NCBI GenBank assembly: GCA_036653595.1
Contig: JAVVTQ010000004.1
Coordinates: 15,615 to 79,614 of the forward strand
Length of the DNA: 64,000 nt
Direction of reading: 5' to 3'
Source: JAVVTQ01 sp036653595
GTDB lineage: Bacteria; Bacillota; Clostridia; Oscillospirales; Ruminococcaceae
The notes under the pieces are model-generated. The model searched no databases. It had not been told where the DNA came from and saw only the letters and a list, made by a program, of their open reading frames with translations. Made by a program: the position numbers and the translations under genes. Below are positions 1-8,792 of the stretch, piece after piece (the first letter of the stretch is position 1; each line of letters starts with the position of its first letter).

Positions 1-78
1 TGCAATATACCCGTGTCGCTTTTTACGCTGTTTCTTTGCAGAAATATCCTTGAATACCCTGAGCTTAACAATAAATAG
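1..78 (+). CDS. possible C-terminal end of a truncated upstream gene
   Basis: Frame 1 is open from the window edge to a TAG at 76-78 and would encode the last 25 residues of a protein, ending in the hydrophilic stretch EYPELNNK. A terminator-like hairpin follows about 50 bases later, which is where a gene end would be expected. Frame 2 is also open here for a similar distance, so the reading is uncertain. I do not recognise the family from this fragment. Confidence 0.3.
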   Translation, partial: CNIPVSLFTLFLCRNILEYPELNNK

Positions 79-130
79 AGAGTCTTTGTCATCACGGATT
101 TCTCAATTATGACGCAAAATCGATACATTA

Positions 131-181
131 AAAAGAGGCAAAGTCTTCACCCTGTCGGGGAGAAGCTCGGCCTCTTTTTTT
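131..181. terminator. bidirectional rho-independent terminator
   Basis: AAAAGAGGC at 131-139 pairs with GCCTCTTTT at about 170-178, followed by a T-run on the plus strand. The A-run before the 5' arm gives a T-run on the minus strand, so the hairpin could end both the upstream partial gene and the catalase gene. Confidence 0.65.
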
Positions 182-182
182 G

Positions 183-198
183 TTGCGGCTTCGCCGCG
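183..198. repeat. copy 1 of a GC-rich palindromic 16-mer
   Basis: TTGCGGCTTCGCCGCG contains the hairpin GCGGC-TTC-GCCGC (185-197). The same 16 bases recur at 6701-6716, also between genes, so this may belong to a small dispersed repeat family. Confidence 0.45.
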
Positions 199-242
199 CT
201 TGTCAATTTATAAACATATTTGCCTTGTCAGAAGGGACCCCA

Positions 243-1742
243 TTACATGGTTGCGGCGCAGAGCTCTGCATGTGTCATCCCGGAAAGCTCGACAACGCGC
301 GCGAGATTCAGCTTGAGCGCCTCGGCAATTCTCGTGCCGTACTGCACATCTGCGAGATAGCAGTGAGCGGCGTGACGATATTTGATATTCTCCGTGACAG
401 ACGCTATATCGGCGGCTGTGTTTGAAATTAGCAGAGCTTTTTTGTCCTCGCTCAAAAGCCTCCAGAGATTTCCCGGCTGGTAGAATGGGTTGTCGTCTAT
501 GTCCGTGCGCGGGTCATAGTGGTCCATATCTCCGACAAGCTTGAGAGGCGGCTCGCTATAGCAGCTCTGCTGTGCCCACTCGCCGTAGCTGTTTGGCTCG
601 TAGCCCTTTGCTGAGCCGTAGTTGCCGTCAACACGCATCATGCCGTCGCGGTGATAGCCGTGAACCTCGCTCTTCGCCATGTTGACGGGAATTTGATCGT
701 GGTTGACGCCTAGTCTGTATCGCTGCGCGTCCCCGTACGAGAAAAGTCTTCCCTGAAGCAGCTTGTCGGGCGAAAGGCCTATGCCCGGGACAAGGTGCGA
801 GGGGTTAAAGGCGGCCTGCTCGACCTCTGCAAAGTAATTGTCCGGGTTGCGGTTCAACTCCATCACGCCGACTTCTATGAGCGGAAATTCCTTTTGGCTC
901 CATGTCTTTGTGATGTCAAATGGATTCTCCTTGTAGTGCGCTGCCTGCTCTTCGGTCATAATCTGGAAGTACATCGTCCAACGCGGAAAGTCCTTGTGCT
1001 CAATCGCTTCATATAGGTCGCGCTGATGGCTTTCACGGTCCTTTGCGACGATGGCGGCGGCCTCCGCATTGGACAAATTCTTTATACCCTGCTGTGTTTT
1101 CAGATGGAATTTTACCCAAACGCGCTTGTTTTCTGAATTGTAAAGGCTGAAAGTGTGGCTGCCAAAGCCGTGCATATGTCTGTAGGAGGCGGGGATTCCG
1201 CGGTCAGACATGACGATTGTTATCTGATGAAGCGCCTCGGGGATAAGCGTCCAAAAATCCCAGTTGTTTTGGGCGGACCGCATATTTGTGCGCGGGTCGC
1301 GCTTGACTGCGTGGTTCAAATCCGGAAACTTGAGCGCGTCGCGGATAAAGAACACAGGGGTATTGTTTCCGACAAGATCCCAGTTGCCCTCCTCGGTGTA
1401 GAATTTCATAGCAAATCCGCGGATGTCGCGCTCTGCGTCAGCAGCTCCGCGCTCTCCGGCAACAGTGGAAAAACGTGTGAACATAGGGGTTTGCTTGCCC
1501 TTTTCAAACACTTTGGCTTTAGTGTACATCGAGACATCATGCGTGCAGACAAATGTACCGAAAGCGCCGCTTCCCTTAGCGTGCATTCTGCGCTCCGGGA
1601 TGACCTCGCGGTCAAAATGTGCGAGCTTTTCCATCAGCCATAAATCCTGCATCGCGACAGGGCCGCGCTGCCCGGAGGTGAGGGAATTTTGGTTGTCGGA
1701 CACGGGAGATCCTGTTTCATTGGTGAGCTTCTTTATTTCCAT
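243..1742 (-). CDS. katA: monofunctional haem catalase (small-subunit clade)
   Basis: This 499-residue protein is a full-length small-subunit catalase that disproportionates hydrogen peroxide in the cytoplasm. Visible active-site elements are the distal histidine in RRMHAKGSGAFG (His54), the asparagine in DLVGNNTPVFF (Asn126/127) and the proximal haem-ligand tyrosine in RLFSYGDAQRYRLG (Tyr336). The ATG start has an AAAGGAG site about 10 bases upstream. The gene stands alone, diverges from the RND pump gene, and has a PerR/Fur-like palindrome over its transcription start, so peroxide or metal control is likely. A haem catalase is not universal in Clostridia, but nothing in the sequence suggests decay. 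Confidence 0.97.
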   Translation of the reverse strand: MEIKKLTNETGSPVSDNQNSLTSGQRGPVAMQDLWLMEKLAHFDREVIPERRMHAKGSGAFGTFVCTHDVSMYTKAKVFEKGKQTPMFTRFSTVAGERGAADAERDIRGFAMKFYTEEGNWDLVGNNTPVFFIRDALKFPDLNHAVKRDPRTNMRSAQNNWDFWTLIPEALHQITIVMSDRGIPASYRHMHGFGSHTFSLYNSENKRVWVKFHLKTQQGIKNLSNAEAAAIVAKDRESHQRDLYEAIEHKDFPRWTMYFQIMTEEQAAHYKENPFDITKTWSQKEFPLIEVGVMELNRNPDNYFAEVEQAAFNPSHLVPGIGLSPDKLLQGRLFSYGDAQRYRLGVNHDQIPVNMAKSEVHGYHRDGMMRVDGNYGSAKGYEPNSYGEWAQQSCYSEPPLKLVGDMDHYDPRTDIDDNPFYQPGNLWRLLSEDKKALLISNTAADIASVTENIKYRHAAHCYLADVQYGTRIAEALKLNLARVVELSGMTHAELCAATM

Positions 1743-1769
1743 TTGAAATACTCCTTTTAATAGTGATAA

Positions 1770-1784
1770 TGATAATTAATATCA
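1770..1784. promoter_or_regulatory. PerR/Fur-type operator of katA
   Basis: TGATAATTAATATCA is a 7-1-7 palindrome that fits the Fur-family consensus TGATAATNATTATCA with one mismatch. Partly matching half-sites extend to either side. It covers the expected katA transcription start just downstream of the -10 element, the place for a repressor. PerR is the likely ligand because the target is a catalase, but the sequence alone does not separate PerR from Fur. Confidence 0.65.
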
Positions 1785-1792
1785 TTAATGAT

Positions 1793-1821
1793 ATTATAAT
1801 GCCGCTTTTGCAGAAATGCAA
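1793..1821 (-). promoter_or_regulatory. sigma-A type promoter of katA
   Basis: On the minus strand TTGCAT (1816-1821) is followed after 17 bases by a perfect TATAAT (1793-1798), about 50 bases before the katA start codon. Confidence 0.65.
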
Positions 1822-2077
1822 TGATTTTGGAAAATATTTCTTTTGTAGTCTATGCAGACCTGAGGTTTATGATAATTATGGCACAAATGGGCGCATGGGT
1901 GCAGATAATAAAGGAAAAATATGGCTGATAAAGGCAGCGCTGCACTTACATGAGAGAATCTAATGTGCGGCTCCCATGAGCGCAGGCGCAAAAAGCAGAG
2001 ACGGTGACCATTTGAAAAGAAAAGCTTTTCAAGACAAAATAAAGCGATATTTTGCATAAAATGACAACCAAAATAAC

Positions 2078-2106
2078 TTGTAGTGGGGCTGCGAAAGTGA
2101 TATTAT
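2078..2106 (+). promoter_or_regulatory. promoter of the RND pump-TetR operon
   Basis: TTGTAG (2078-2083), a 17-base spacer and TATTAT (2101-2106) with an upstream TGA extension form an extended -10 promoter. The predicted start falls at the edge of the palindrome at 2118-2137. Confidence 0.55.
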
Positions 2107-2117
2107 ACCACAGTAAA

Positions 2118-2137
2118 CCGACTGACCGGTCGGTCGG
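2118..2137. promoter_or_regulatory. TetR-family operator
   Basis: CCGACTGACCGGTCGGTCGG is a 20-base palindrome with one mismatched pair, centred between 2127 and 2128. The GACCGGTC core is a common recognition sequence of TetR-family repressors controlling efflux genes. It lies just downstream of the -10 element, and a TetR gene is encoded at the end of the same operon, so autorepression is inferred. Confidence 0.7.
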
Positions 2138-2169
2138 AAAAATATTTTGTCATTTGAGCGGAGAATATT

Positions 2170-5100
2170 ATGCTTTCATCCTACAGCGTCAAAAAGCCGT
2201 TTACGGTGCTGGTTGCGGTGCTTCTCATACTGGTACTGGGCACTGTTTCTTTTATGAATATGACGACAGATCTTTTGCCGAGCCTGGAGCTGCCCTATGT
2301 TGTCGTCGTGACCACATACCCCGGAGCAAGCCCCGAAAAGGTTGAGCTGTCTGTGACAAGACCGCTCGAATCGGTGCTGGGGACTTCCAGCGGATTAAAA
2401 AATATCAGCTCTACCTCAAGCGAAAACACAAGCATGATTGTGCTTGAATTCGCGCAGGAAACGAATATGGACAGCGCGATGATAGAGCTTTCCGGAAGCA
2501 TAGATCTTGTTAAGGGAAGGCTTGACAGCAGCGTCTCAACGCCGATGCTCATGAAAATAAGCCCGGATATGCTCCCGATAATGGTTGCAAGCGTGGACGT
2601 GGAGGGACTTGATTTAGGCGAGGTTTCGAGGCTGACAAAGGAGACGATTGTGCCGATGCTCGAGCGCATAGACGGCGTCGCCTCGGTTTCTGCAAGCGGG
2701 CTGCTCAGCGAAAACATAAAAATCAAGCTGGACAGGGAAAAAATAGAAGCGCTCAACAAGCTTGTGATGGAGGATTTGGACTCGCTGCTGGGGCAAACGC
2801 AGGCAAAACTAGACAGCGCGCGAAATGCGATAAATTCAGGCAAAGCGGCGCTGGAGGGCGAGCTGCCGGCAAAGCAGGCACAGCTTGCGGCGGGAAATGC
2901 CGCCCTCAATTCCGCCATGTCAAAAATCAACGCGGTTTTGGCCGAGGAGGACTCGCTGAATATTGAAAAGCAGGGCTTTCTCGCAGAAAAAATGCGCCAG
3001 CAAATGATAGCGACGATGGGCCCGATTTTCGCGATGTTCCCATCCGGTGTTGCGGGCACCTCTGACTCTGATTTTGCGGCTATAATGGTGCAAGTTGCTA
3101 AGATAAACCCGGCTGTAGGTGCAATGTCAAAGCAGGAGATGACTGAAGCTGAGGCCGCATTTCCCAAAACCGCGGCAAGAATTGCCGAAATAGACATCGA
3201 GCTTTCAAACATAACGGTTAGACTAAAGACGATTGCCGCGGCAAAGCCTGCTTTGCAGGCCTCCCTTGCACAGGCACAGGCAGGCTATGAGCAGATGCTC
3301 ACAGGGCAAATGACCATGAGCAGCGAAATTGCAAAGGCACAAGCACAGCTGGCGACAAGTGCCGCACAGCTTGACAGCGGGATGCAGGAATTCGAAGACG
3401 CGCGCAAATCGGCAAAAGAGAGCGCTGATTTGAATACTCTCATCACCGAGGAGATGGTGGGTGGCCTGCTGTCCGCGCAAAACTTCAGTATGCCGGCGGG
3501 ATATATAAATGAAGACGGGGTGCAGTTCACCGTCAAGGTCGGAGAGAAATATGCCTCGCGCAAGGAGCTGGAAGACACACTGCTTTTTTCACTTGACAGT
3601 GTCGGTGATATTCACCTGTCAGATGTGGCGGAGGTGATAACCGAGAATAATGCCGGCGAATCATATGCAAAGGTGAACGGAAATGACGGCTTAGTGCTGA
3701 CATTTCAAAAGCAGAGCACGTCGTCGACAGCCGATGTATGCGGCAGGATTGAGGATGTGATAAAGGATCTCGAAAAGCAAAACGACGGTCTTAGGGTGCT
3801 GCCGCTTATGAACCAGGGCGACTATATCGATATGATAGTCGGAAATGTTTTGCAAAACCTGCTCATCGGAGGAATACTCGCAATAGCTATATTGTGGCTT
3901 TTTTTGCACGATTTCAAGCCCACAATGGTTATCGCGTGCAGCATACCCATCAGCTTGTTTTTTGCAGTGACCATGATGTATTTCAGCAAGGTGACGCTAA
4001 ACCTGATATCGCTTTCGGGGCTGGCACTCGGAGTCGGAATGCTCGTCGACAACAGCATTGTTGTAATAGAAAATATTTACAGAATGCGAAGTGAGGGCGT
4101 CCCGGTCAACCGCGCGGCCGTAGAGGGTGCAAAGCAGGTTTCGGGCGCGATATTCGCGTCAACGCTCACGACGGTGTGCGTATTTTTGCCAATAGTCTTT
4201 ACACAGGGAATATCAAGACAGCTCTTCACGGACATGGGGCTGACAATTGCCTACAGCCTGCTCGCAAGCCTGATAGTGGCGCTCACGCTCGTCCCTGCGG
4301 TGTCGTCCACCGTTTTCCGCAAGGAGATAACGAAACAGCACAAATGGTTTGACAGCTTTGTGGACAAGTATGAAAAACTGCTGGGCAAGGCTCTCGACCA
4401 CAAGGCAGTGACAATTACAATAGTGGCGTCGTTCTTTTTGCTGAGCATATTCGGAGTGACAGTCATGGGGACATCATTTATGCCGCAGATGAATTCGCCG
4501 CAGTTGAGCGCAACCCTCAGCTTGCCAAAAGATGACCCTACGGCGGATTTGTACGCGCTCGGCGATGAGGCAGTGCAGAGAATGCTGACAATTGAGGCGG
4601 TGGACAGCGTCGGAGCAATGTCCACAGGCTCGGGCATGATGGGCATGGGGGGCACAGCAAAATCCAAAGGGATGTCCTTTTACATTCTTCTAAAGGATGA
4701 CCGCGACATGACCAACAAGGATGTAGAGCGCGAAATCTATGAAAAAACATCCGATATGAAATGCAAAATCGAAGTCGAGTCCTCGACATACGATATGTCA
4801 ATGCTGGGCGGCAGTGGGATTGAAATCATTGTAAAGGGGAATGATCTCGACAAACTGGCAGATGCATCTAGTGAAATAATGTCTTTGCTCAAAGAAACAA
4901 ATGGTGTCGCTGAGGTAAAAACAGACAATGAGGGCGCGGGCACAGAGGTGAGAATTGTCGTGGATAAAAACAAGGCCATGCGCGAAAACCTCACCGTCGC
5001 GCAGGTGTACTCTGCGGTGGCTCAAATGCTTAAGGGCGAGAGTCAGTCAACGATACTGGCTGAAAGTGACGTGGATTTCCCTGTTATTATTGTGGGTGCA

Positions 5101-6063
5101 GACAAGAAAAGCATAACGCGCGACGACTTACACGACTATGTATTTCATATGACCACACAAGACGGCAAGGAAAAAGAGGTCAGGCTAAGCGACATTGCCA
5201 GCATATCCGAAACGACGGGAGTTGCCGCCGTAAAGCGCGAAAATCAATCGCGGTTCATGAGCGTTAGAGGATCCATTGCCGAGGGGCACAACATCGGTAT
5301 AGTTAGCCGTGATTTTGAGAAAAAACTCGCAAATTATGTTCCGCCCGTTGGCTGTACTGTGAAAATTGCCGGGGAGACGGAATCAATCAACAGCGCGATG
5401 AACGATCTTGTTTTGATGATTTTGCTGGCTATAATATTCATTTACCTCATCATGGTGGCGCAGTTTCAGAGTCTTCTGTCACCGTTCATCGTGCTGTTCA
5501 CAATGCCGCTGGCATTTACGGGAGGTCTGCTTTTGCTGTGGGCTTGCGGCATGGAGCTTTCGGTGATAGCGCTGCTCGGGTTCCTTGTGCTGGCGGGCGT
5601 TGTGGTCAACAACGGGATAGTATTTGTGGATTATGTGAACCAGCTGCGGCTGGGCGGAATGGAAAAGCGCGCGGCACTTATCGAGACGGGCAGGACGAGG
5701 ATTCGCCCAATACTTATGACCGCGCTGACAACAATACTCGCAATGAGCACGCTTGCGCTCGGAATCGGAAACGGTGCGGAAATGACGCAGCCGATGGCTA
5801 TTGTCACTATCGGGGGTCTGACCTACGCCACGGCACTGACACTGATTGTCATTCCGATTATGTATGATATTTTCCACAAAAAAGAGCTAAAGCCAATTGA
5901 GATAGAAGAAAAAACAGAGGGCATAGGTGTGGGTATTGCGGATGAATGCCGAGCGCCGAAGCAGAAATTGAGATCGTCACGCGCTTCGAACACACGCCGC
6001 AAAAGAGGCGCAGCCGCAGAAGACGAGACTTGCGGTGAGCGAGAGGCAAAAAAAGATGAGTGA
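2170..6063 (+). CDS. RND-family efflux transporter permease with coiled-coil insertion
   Basis: This 1297-residue inner-membrane protein has the RND layout: a first helix at about 9-30, porter domains, a helix bundle with the TM4 motif GMLVDNSIVVIENIYR (Asp627, the expected proton-relay aspartate), a second porter half and a second bundle with VVNNGIVFVDYVNQL. Drug or lipid export driven by protons is the family role. Residues about 197-430 are an Ala/Gln/Glu-rich, heptad-like insertion inside the first porter domain, making the protein roughly 230 residues longer than SwrC/YerP-type homologues. The last 60 residues are a charged tail. No membrane-fusion protein gene is adjacent. The start has a GCGGAGAAT site. 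It overlaps the tetR gene. Confidence 0.93.
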   Translation: MLSSYSVKKPFTVLVAVLLILVLGTVSFMNMTTDLLPSLELPYVVVVTTYPGASPEKVELSVTRPLESVLGTSSGLKNISSTSSENTSMIVLEFAQETNMDSAMIELSGSIDLVKGRLDSSVSTPMLMKISPDMLPIMVASVDVEGLDLGEVSRLTKETIVPMLERIDGVASVSASGLLSENIKIKLDREKIEALNKLVMEDLDSLLGQTQAKLDSARNAINSGKAALEGELPAKQAQLAAGNAALNSAMSKINAVLAEEDSLNIEKQGFLAEKMRQQMIATMGPIFAMFPSGVAGTSDSDFAAIMVQVAKINPAVGAMSKQEMTEAEAAFPKTAARIAEIDIELSNITVRLKTIAAAKPALQASLAQAQAGYEQMLTGQMTMSSEIAKAQAQLATSAAQLDSGMQEFEDARKSAKESADLNTLITEEMVGGLLSAQNFSMPAGYINEDGVQFTVKVGEKYASRKELEDTLLFSLDSVGDIHLSDVAEVITENNAGESYAKVNGNDGLVLTFQKQSTSSTADVCGRIEDVIKDLEKQNDGLRVLPLMNQGDYIDMIVGNVLQNLLIGGILAIAILWLFLHDFKPTMVIACSIPISLFFAVTMMYFSKVTLNLISLSGLALGVGMLVDNSIVVIENIYRMRSEGVPVNRAAVEGAKQVSGAIFASTLTTVCVFLPIVFTQGISRQLFTDMGLTIAYSLLASLIVALTLVPAVSSTVFRKEITKQHKWFDSFVDKYEKLLGKALDHKAVTITIVASFFLLSIFGVTVMGTSFMPQMNSPQLSATLSLPKDDPTADLYALGDEAVQRMLTIEAVDSVGAMSTGSGMMGMGGTAKSKGMSFYILLKDDRDMTNKDVEREIYEKTSDMKCKIEVESSTYDMSMLGGSGIEIIVKGNDLDKLADASSEIMSLLKETNGVAEVKTDNEGAGTEVRIVVDKNKAMRENLTVAQVYSAVAQMLKGESQSTILAESDVDFPVIIVGADKKSITRDDLHDYVFHMTTQDGKEKEVRLSDIASISETTGVAAVKRENQSRFMSVRGSIAEGHNIGIVSRDFEKKLANYVPPVGCTVKIAGETESINSAMNDLVLMILLAIIFIYLIMVAQFQSLLSPFIVLFTMPLAFTGGLLLLWACGMELSVIALLGFLVLAGVVVNNGIVFVDYVNQLRLGGMEKRAALIETGRTRIRPILMTALTTILAMSTLALGIGNGAEMTQPMAIVTIGGLTYATALTLIVIPIMYDIFHKKELKPIEIEEKTEGIGVGIADECRAPKQKLRSSRASNTRRKRGAAAEDETCGEREAKKDE

Positions 6064-6664
6064 GCAGTCAAAAGCAGAATATTCACCCAAGGAAATTGCG
6101 ATTTTTGAGGGCGTTTTACAGCTTGTGAGTGAGGGAAATCGCCTTGAAGAACTGAAGGTGGCCGACATCGCACTAAAAGCGGGAGTCGGAAAAGGAACGG
6201 TGTACGAGTATTTTGACTGCAAAGAGGAAATAATTGCGAAAGCGGTCAAGTATCATCTGGACGTGGCGGTTGCAAGAGTGGAGCAGGTGATAGTGAGGAG
6301 CAGAGACTGCCGCACTATGCTTTTCGAGCTGCTGGATATCGCGGCGGGGGTGTTCGGCGAAAAGCTGATTCTTCTGTTGACCGAAAGCGGCGCGGTTTTG
6401 GGTGAAAAATCAGGCAAGCTGCTGAGCCGGCAGATTTGTGACAGCAAAAAGTTGTGCGGAGAGCGCGTGCGCGACGAGATAATAGCAAGGTTCGAGGATT
6501 TCAAGCCCGGCCAATTAGTGCCCGACAAGGAATATTTCGGGTTTGTATTTGGCGGTGTTATGTGTTCCTATGTGCAAAGTGTCAGCTGCGAGGCTGAGGG
6601 GAGCGCCGCTTTTGCGAAGTCAAAGGAATATGCATACAATATGCTCATGAAAGCTCTGTCATAA
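6056..6664 (+). CDS. TetR/AcrR-family transcriptional repressor
   Basis: This protein of about 202 residues has the TetR N-terminal helix-turn-helix, visible as VADIALKAGVGKGTVYEYF, followed by a variable ligand-binding and dimerisation region. I chose the ATG at 6056, nine bases after GAGAGG, over an in-frame GTG at 6035 that lacks a ribosome site. The start overlaps the end of the pump gene by eight bases, so the two are translationally coupled. The palindrome at 2118-2137 is its likely operator, making a self-limiting pump-regulator circuit. The inducing ligand cannot be read from the sequence. Confidence 0.9.
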   Translation: MSEQSKAEYSPKEIAIFEGVLQLVSEGNRLEELKVADIALKAGVGKGTVYEYFDCKEEIIAKAVKYHLDVAVARVEQVIVRSRDCRTMLFELLDIAAGVFGEKLILLLTESGAVLGEKSGKLLSRQICDSKKLCGERVRDEIIARFEDFKPGQLVPDKEYFGFVFGGVMCSYVQSVSCEAEGSAAFAKSKEYAYNMLMKALS

Positions 6665-6700
6665 TTAAGAGCATCGATTATTTCGAAGATTTGCTTTGCC

Positions 6701-6733
6701 TTGCGGCTTCGCCGCGACTGTCGCTTAGCGACA
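6701..6733. repeat. copy 2 of the GC-rich palindromic 16-mer plus a second hairpin
   Basis: TTGCGGCTTCGCCGCG (6701-6716) is identical to the element at 183-198. A second perfect hairpin, TGTCGC-TTA-GCGACA (6719-6733), follows directly. The pair sits after the tetR stop and could weaken read-through into nadE, though there is no T-run. Confidence 0.45.
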
Positions 6734-6740
6734 TAAATTG

Positions 6741-6749
6741 TGGTATAAT
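6741..6749 (+). promoter_or_regulatory. extended -10 promoter of nadE
   Basis: TGG followed by a perfect TATAAT (6744-6749) lies 57 bases before the nadE start. No good -35 element is seen, as is usual for extended -10 promoters. Confidence 0.5.
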
Positions 6750-6805
6750 TACCTCGTAATTGTAATTGGCTGAGATGCACAAGGCAGCCGAAAAGGAGAG
6801 ACAGC

Positions 6806-8722
6806 ATGAAAGACGGCTTTATTAGAGCAGCTGCTTCAAGTCCCGAAATCAAGGTCGGAGACTGCAAATTCAACAGGAACAGTATTTTCAAAGCAATAGA
6901 CGACGCACAAGTGAAACAAGCAGCGCTGCTTGTTTTGCCGGAGCTGTGTGTGACCTCCTATACTTGCGGAGATCTCTTTTTGCAGCAACACCTTCTTGAC
7001 AGCGCACTGTCTGCCCTCATGGAAATATGTGAGCACACAAAGAAAAAAAACATGGTGGTCGTCGCGGGACTTCCGATATCTGTGGACGGGCTGCTCTACA
7101 ACTGCGCCGCTGTAATTGCCGGCGGAGAGCTGCTGGGGCTTGTGCCGAAAACATATATCCCCAATTATACCGAATTCTATGAGCAGAGATATTTTGCGCC
7201 GGCACCGGCACAAAACGGCATTGCGGTAATCTACAATAAAAACTATCCTTTCGGGCAAAAGCTTTTGTTTCGATGCCGCGAGCTGCCAAAGCTTGTGCTG
7301 GGTGTTGAAATATGCGAGGATTTGTTCGCAACCCTCTCCCCATCAAGCAGCCATTCGCTTTTCGGTGCGACGGTTATCGCGAACCCTTCGGCAAGCGATG
7401 AGGTTGCGGGCAAGCCGCGCCTGCGCAGGGAGATTGTCGCGGTACAGTCGGCAAAGTCTGTTTGCGGGTATGTCTATTGCAATGCTCCTGCCAGTGAATC
7501 GACAACAGATGTGGTTTACTCCGCTCACAATATTATTGCTGAAAACGGCACTGTCCTGGCAGAGAGCGCGCCGTTTTGCGGCGGATATGCGCAGACAGAG
7601 CTGGACATCGGCAGAATTGACAGTGAGCGCAGACGTCTTTCAAGCGTCAGAAAAGGTCTTTGCTTCACTGACAATGTCGGCTACAAAGTGATAGAATTTT
7701 CTTTGGAGCCGTCGGACACAGACCTTTCGCGCAAATTTAGAAAGCTTCCGTTTGTCCCTGACTCGGAGCATGAAAGAAAAGAGCGCTGCGAGGAAATTCT
7801 AAACATCCAGTGCGCCGGCCTGATAAAGCGCCTTGAGCATACAGGCTGCAAAAAAGTTGTCATAGGCATATCCGGCGGGCTTGATTCCACCCTCGCCTTG
7901 CTCGTTTGCTGCCGCGCTTTTGATATGATGCACAAGGACAGAAGCGACATAATAACCGTGTCAATGCCGTGCTATGGCACGACTAACAGGACAAAGTCCA
8001 ATGCACAGCGCCTGTGCTCGTTTCTTGAAACCGAGTATAGGCTCATAGATATTACAAAGAGTGTAGAGCTGCATCTTAGCGAAATAGGTCATGCCAAAAA
8101 TGTTTTTGATGCCGCTTTTGAAAATGCGCAGGCGCGCGAGCGCACGCAGGTGCTCATGGATATATCGAACATGTGCGGCGGCATCGTCTTGGGGACGGGC
8201 GACCTTTCGGAGCAGGCGCTCGGCTGGTCAACATATAACGGAGATCATATGTCTATGTATGCGGTAAACACGTCGGTGCCCAAAACGCTGGTCAGACACC
8301 TTGTCGAGCAGCTGGCGGATGAGGCAGGTGAAGAATTGAGACGAGTGCTGCACGATATTCTGGCAACGCCGATAAGCCCGGAGCTTATTCCGTCCGACGG
8401 CGACAAGATAGAGCAAAAAACCGAGGATATCGTCGGGCCTTATGAGCTGCACGACTTCTTTTTATACTATGTTGTGCGCTGGGGTTTTCCTCCCAAAAAG
8501 ATATTTCGCCTTGCAAAAAACGCGTTCGAGGGCGAATATGAAGAAGAGACAATCAAAAAATGGCTGACGGTGTTTTACAAGCGCTTTTTTTCCAATCAAT
8601 TCAAGAGAAGCTGCGTGCCGGACGGCCCGAAAGTCGGGTCGGTTTCGCTTTCGCCGCGCGGAGATTTCAAAATGCCCAGCGATGCCTCAGCTGCCATATG
8701 GCTTTGTGAGCTGACAGACTAG
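6806..8722 (+). CDS. nadE: glutamine-dependent NAD+ synthetase
   Basis: This 638-residue two-domain enzyme makes NAD+ from nicotinic acid adenine dinucleotide, using ammonia from glutamine. The N-terminal nitrilase-type amidase shows the Glu-Lys-Cys triad: Glu46 in LPELCVTSY, Lys115 in GLVPKTYIPN and Cys170 in LGVEICEDLF. The C-terminal synthetase has the ATP-pyrophosphatase loop ISGGLDST at about 355-362. AAAGGAG lies nine bases before the ATG. It appears monocistronic. A nicotinamidase-like gene at 15023 could feed the same salvage route. Confidence 0.97.
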   Translation: MKDGFIRAAASSPEIKVGDCKFNRNSIFKAIDDAQVKQAALLVLPELCVTSYTCGDLFLQQHLLDSALSALMEICEHTKKKNMVVVAGLPISVDGLLYNCAAVIAGGELLGLVPKTYIPNYTEFYEQRYFAPAPAQNGIAVIYNKNYPFGQKLLFRCRELPKLVLGVEICEDLFATLSPSSSHSLFGATVIANPSASDEVAGKPRLRREIVAVQSAKSVCGYVYCNAPASESTTDVVYSAHNIIAENGTVLAESAPFCGGYAQTELDIGRIDSERRRLSSVRKGLCFTDNVGYKVIEFSLEPSDTDLSRKFRKLPFVPDSEHERKERCEEILNIQCAGLIKRLEHTGCKKVVIGISGGLDSTLALLVCCRAFDMMHKDRSDIITVSMPCYGTTNRTKSNAQRLCSFLETEYRLIDITKSVELHLSEIGHAKNVFDAAFENAQARERTQVLMDISNMCGGIVLGTGDLSEQALGWSTYNGDHMSMYAVNTSVPKTLVRHLVEQLADEAGEELRRVLHDILATPISPELIPSDGDKIEQKTEDIVGPYELHDFFLYYVVRWGFPPKKIFRLAKNAFEGEYEEETIKKWLTVFYKRFFSNQFKRSCVPDGPKVGSVSLSPRGDFKMPSDASAAIWLCELTD

Positions 8723-8792
8723 GGCTTGGCCCGACATTTTGTGCAGGGGAATTTTAAAGCCTGTGGTAAAATATGTCCTGAGGCGGAGCGCA

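Larger units (their letters stand above)
1743..2169. other. divergent intergenic region between katA and the RND pump gene
   Basis: The 427-base gap holds the katA promoter and PerR/Fur-like box on its left and the pump promoter and TetR-type operator on its right. A perfect dyad, TTGAAAAG (2012-2019) with CTTTTCAA (2025-2032), lies between them; it is not followed by a T-run and could be a further regulatory site. I see no convincing small gene here. Confidence 0.6.

Noticed and set aside
2295..3212. 305-codon minus-strand frame, Ser/Leu-rich
   Set aside because: Antisense to the RND porter domain; low-complexity mirror of an Ala/Glu/Ser-rich coding region.
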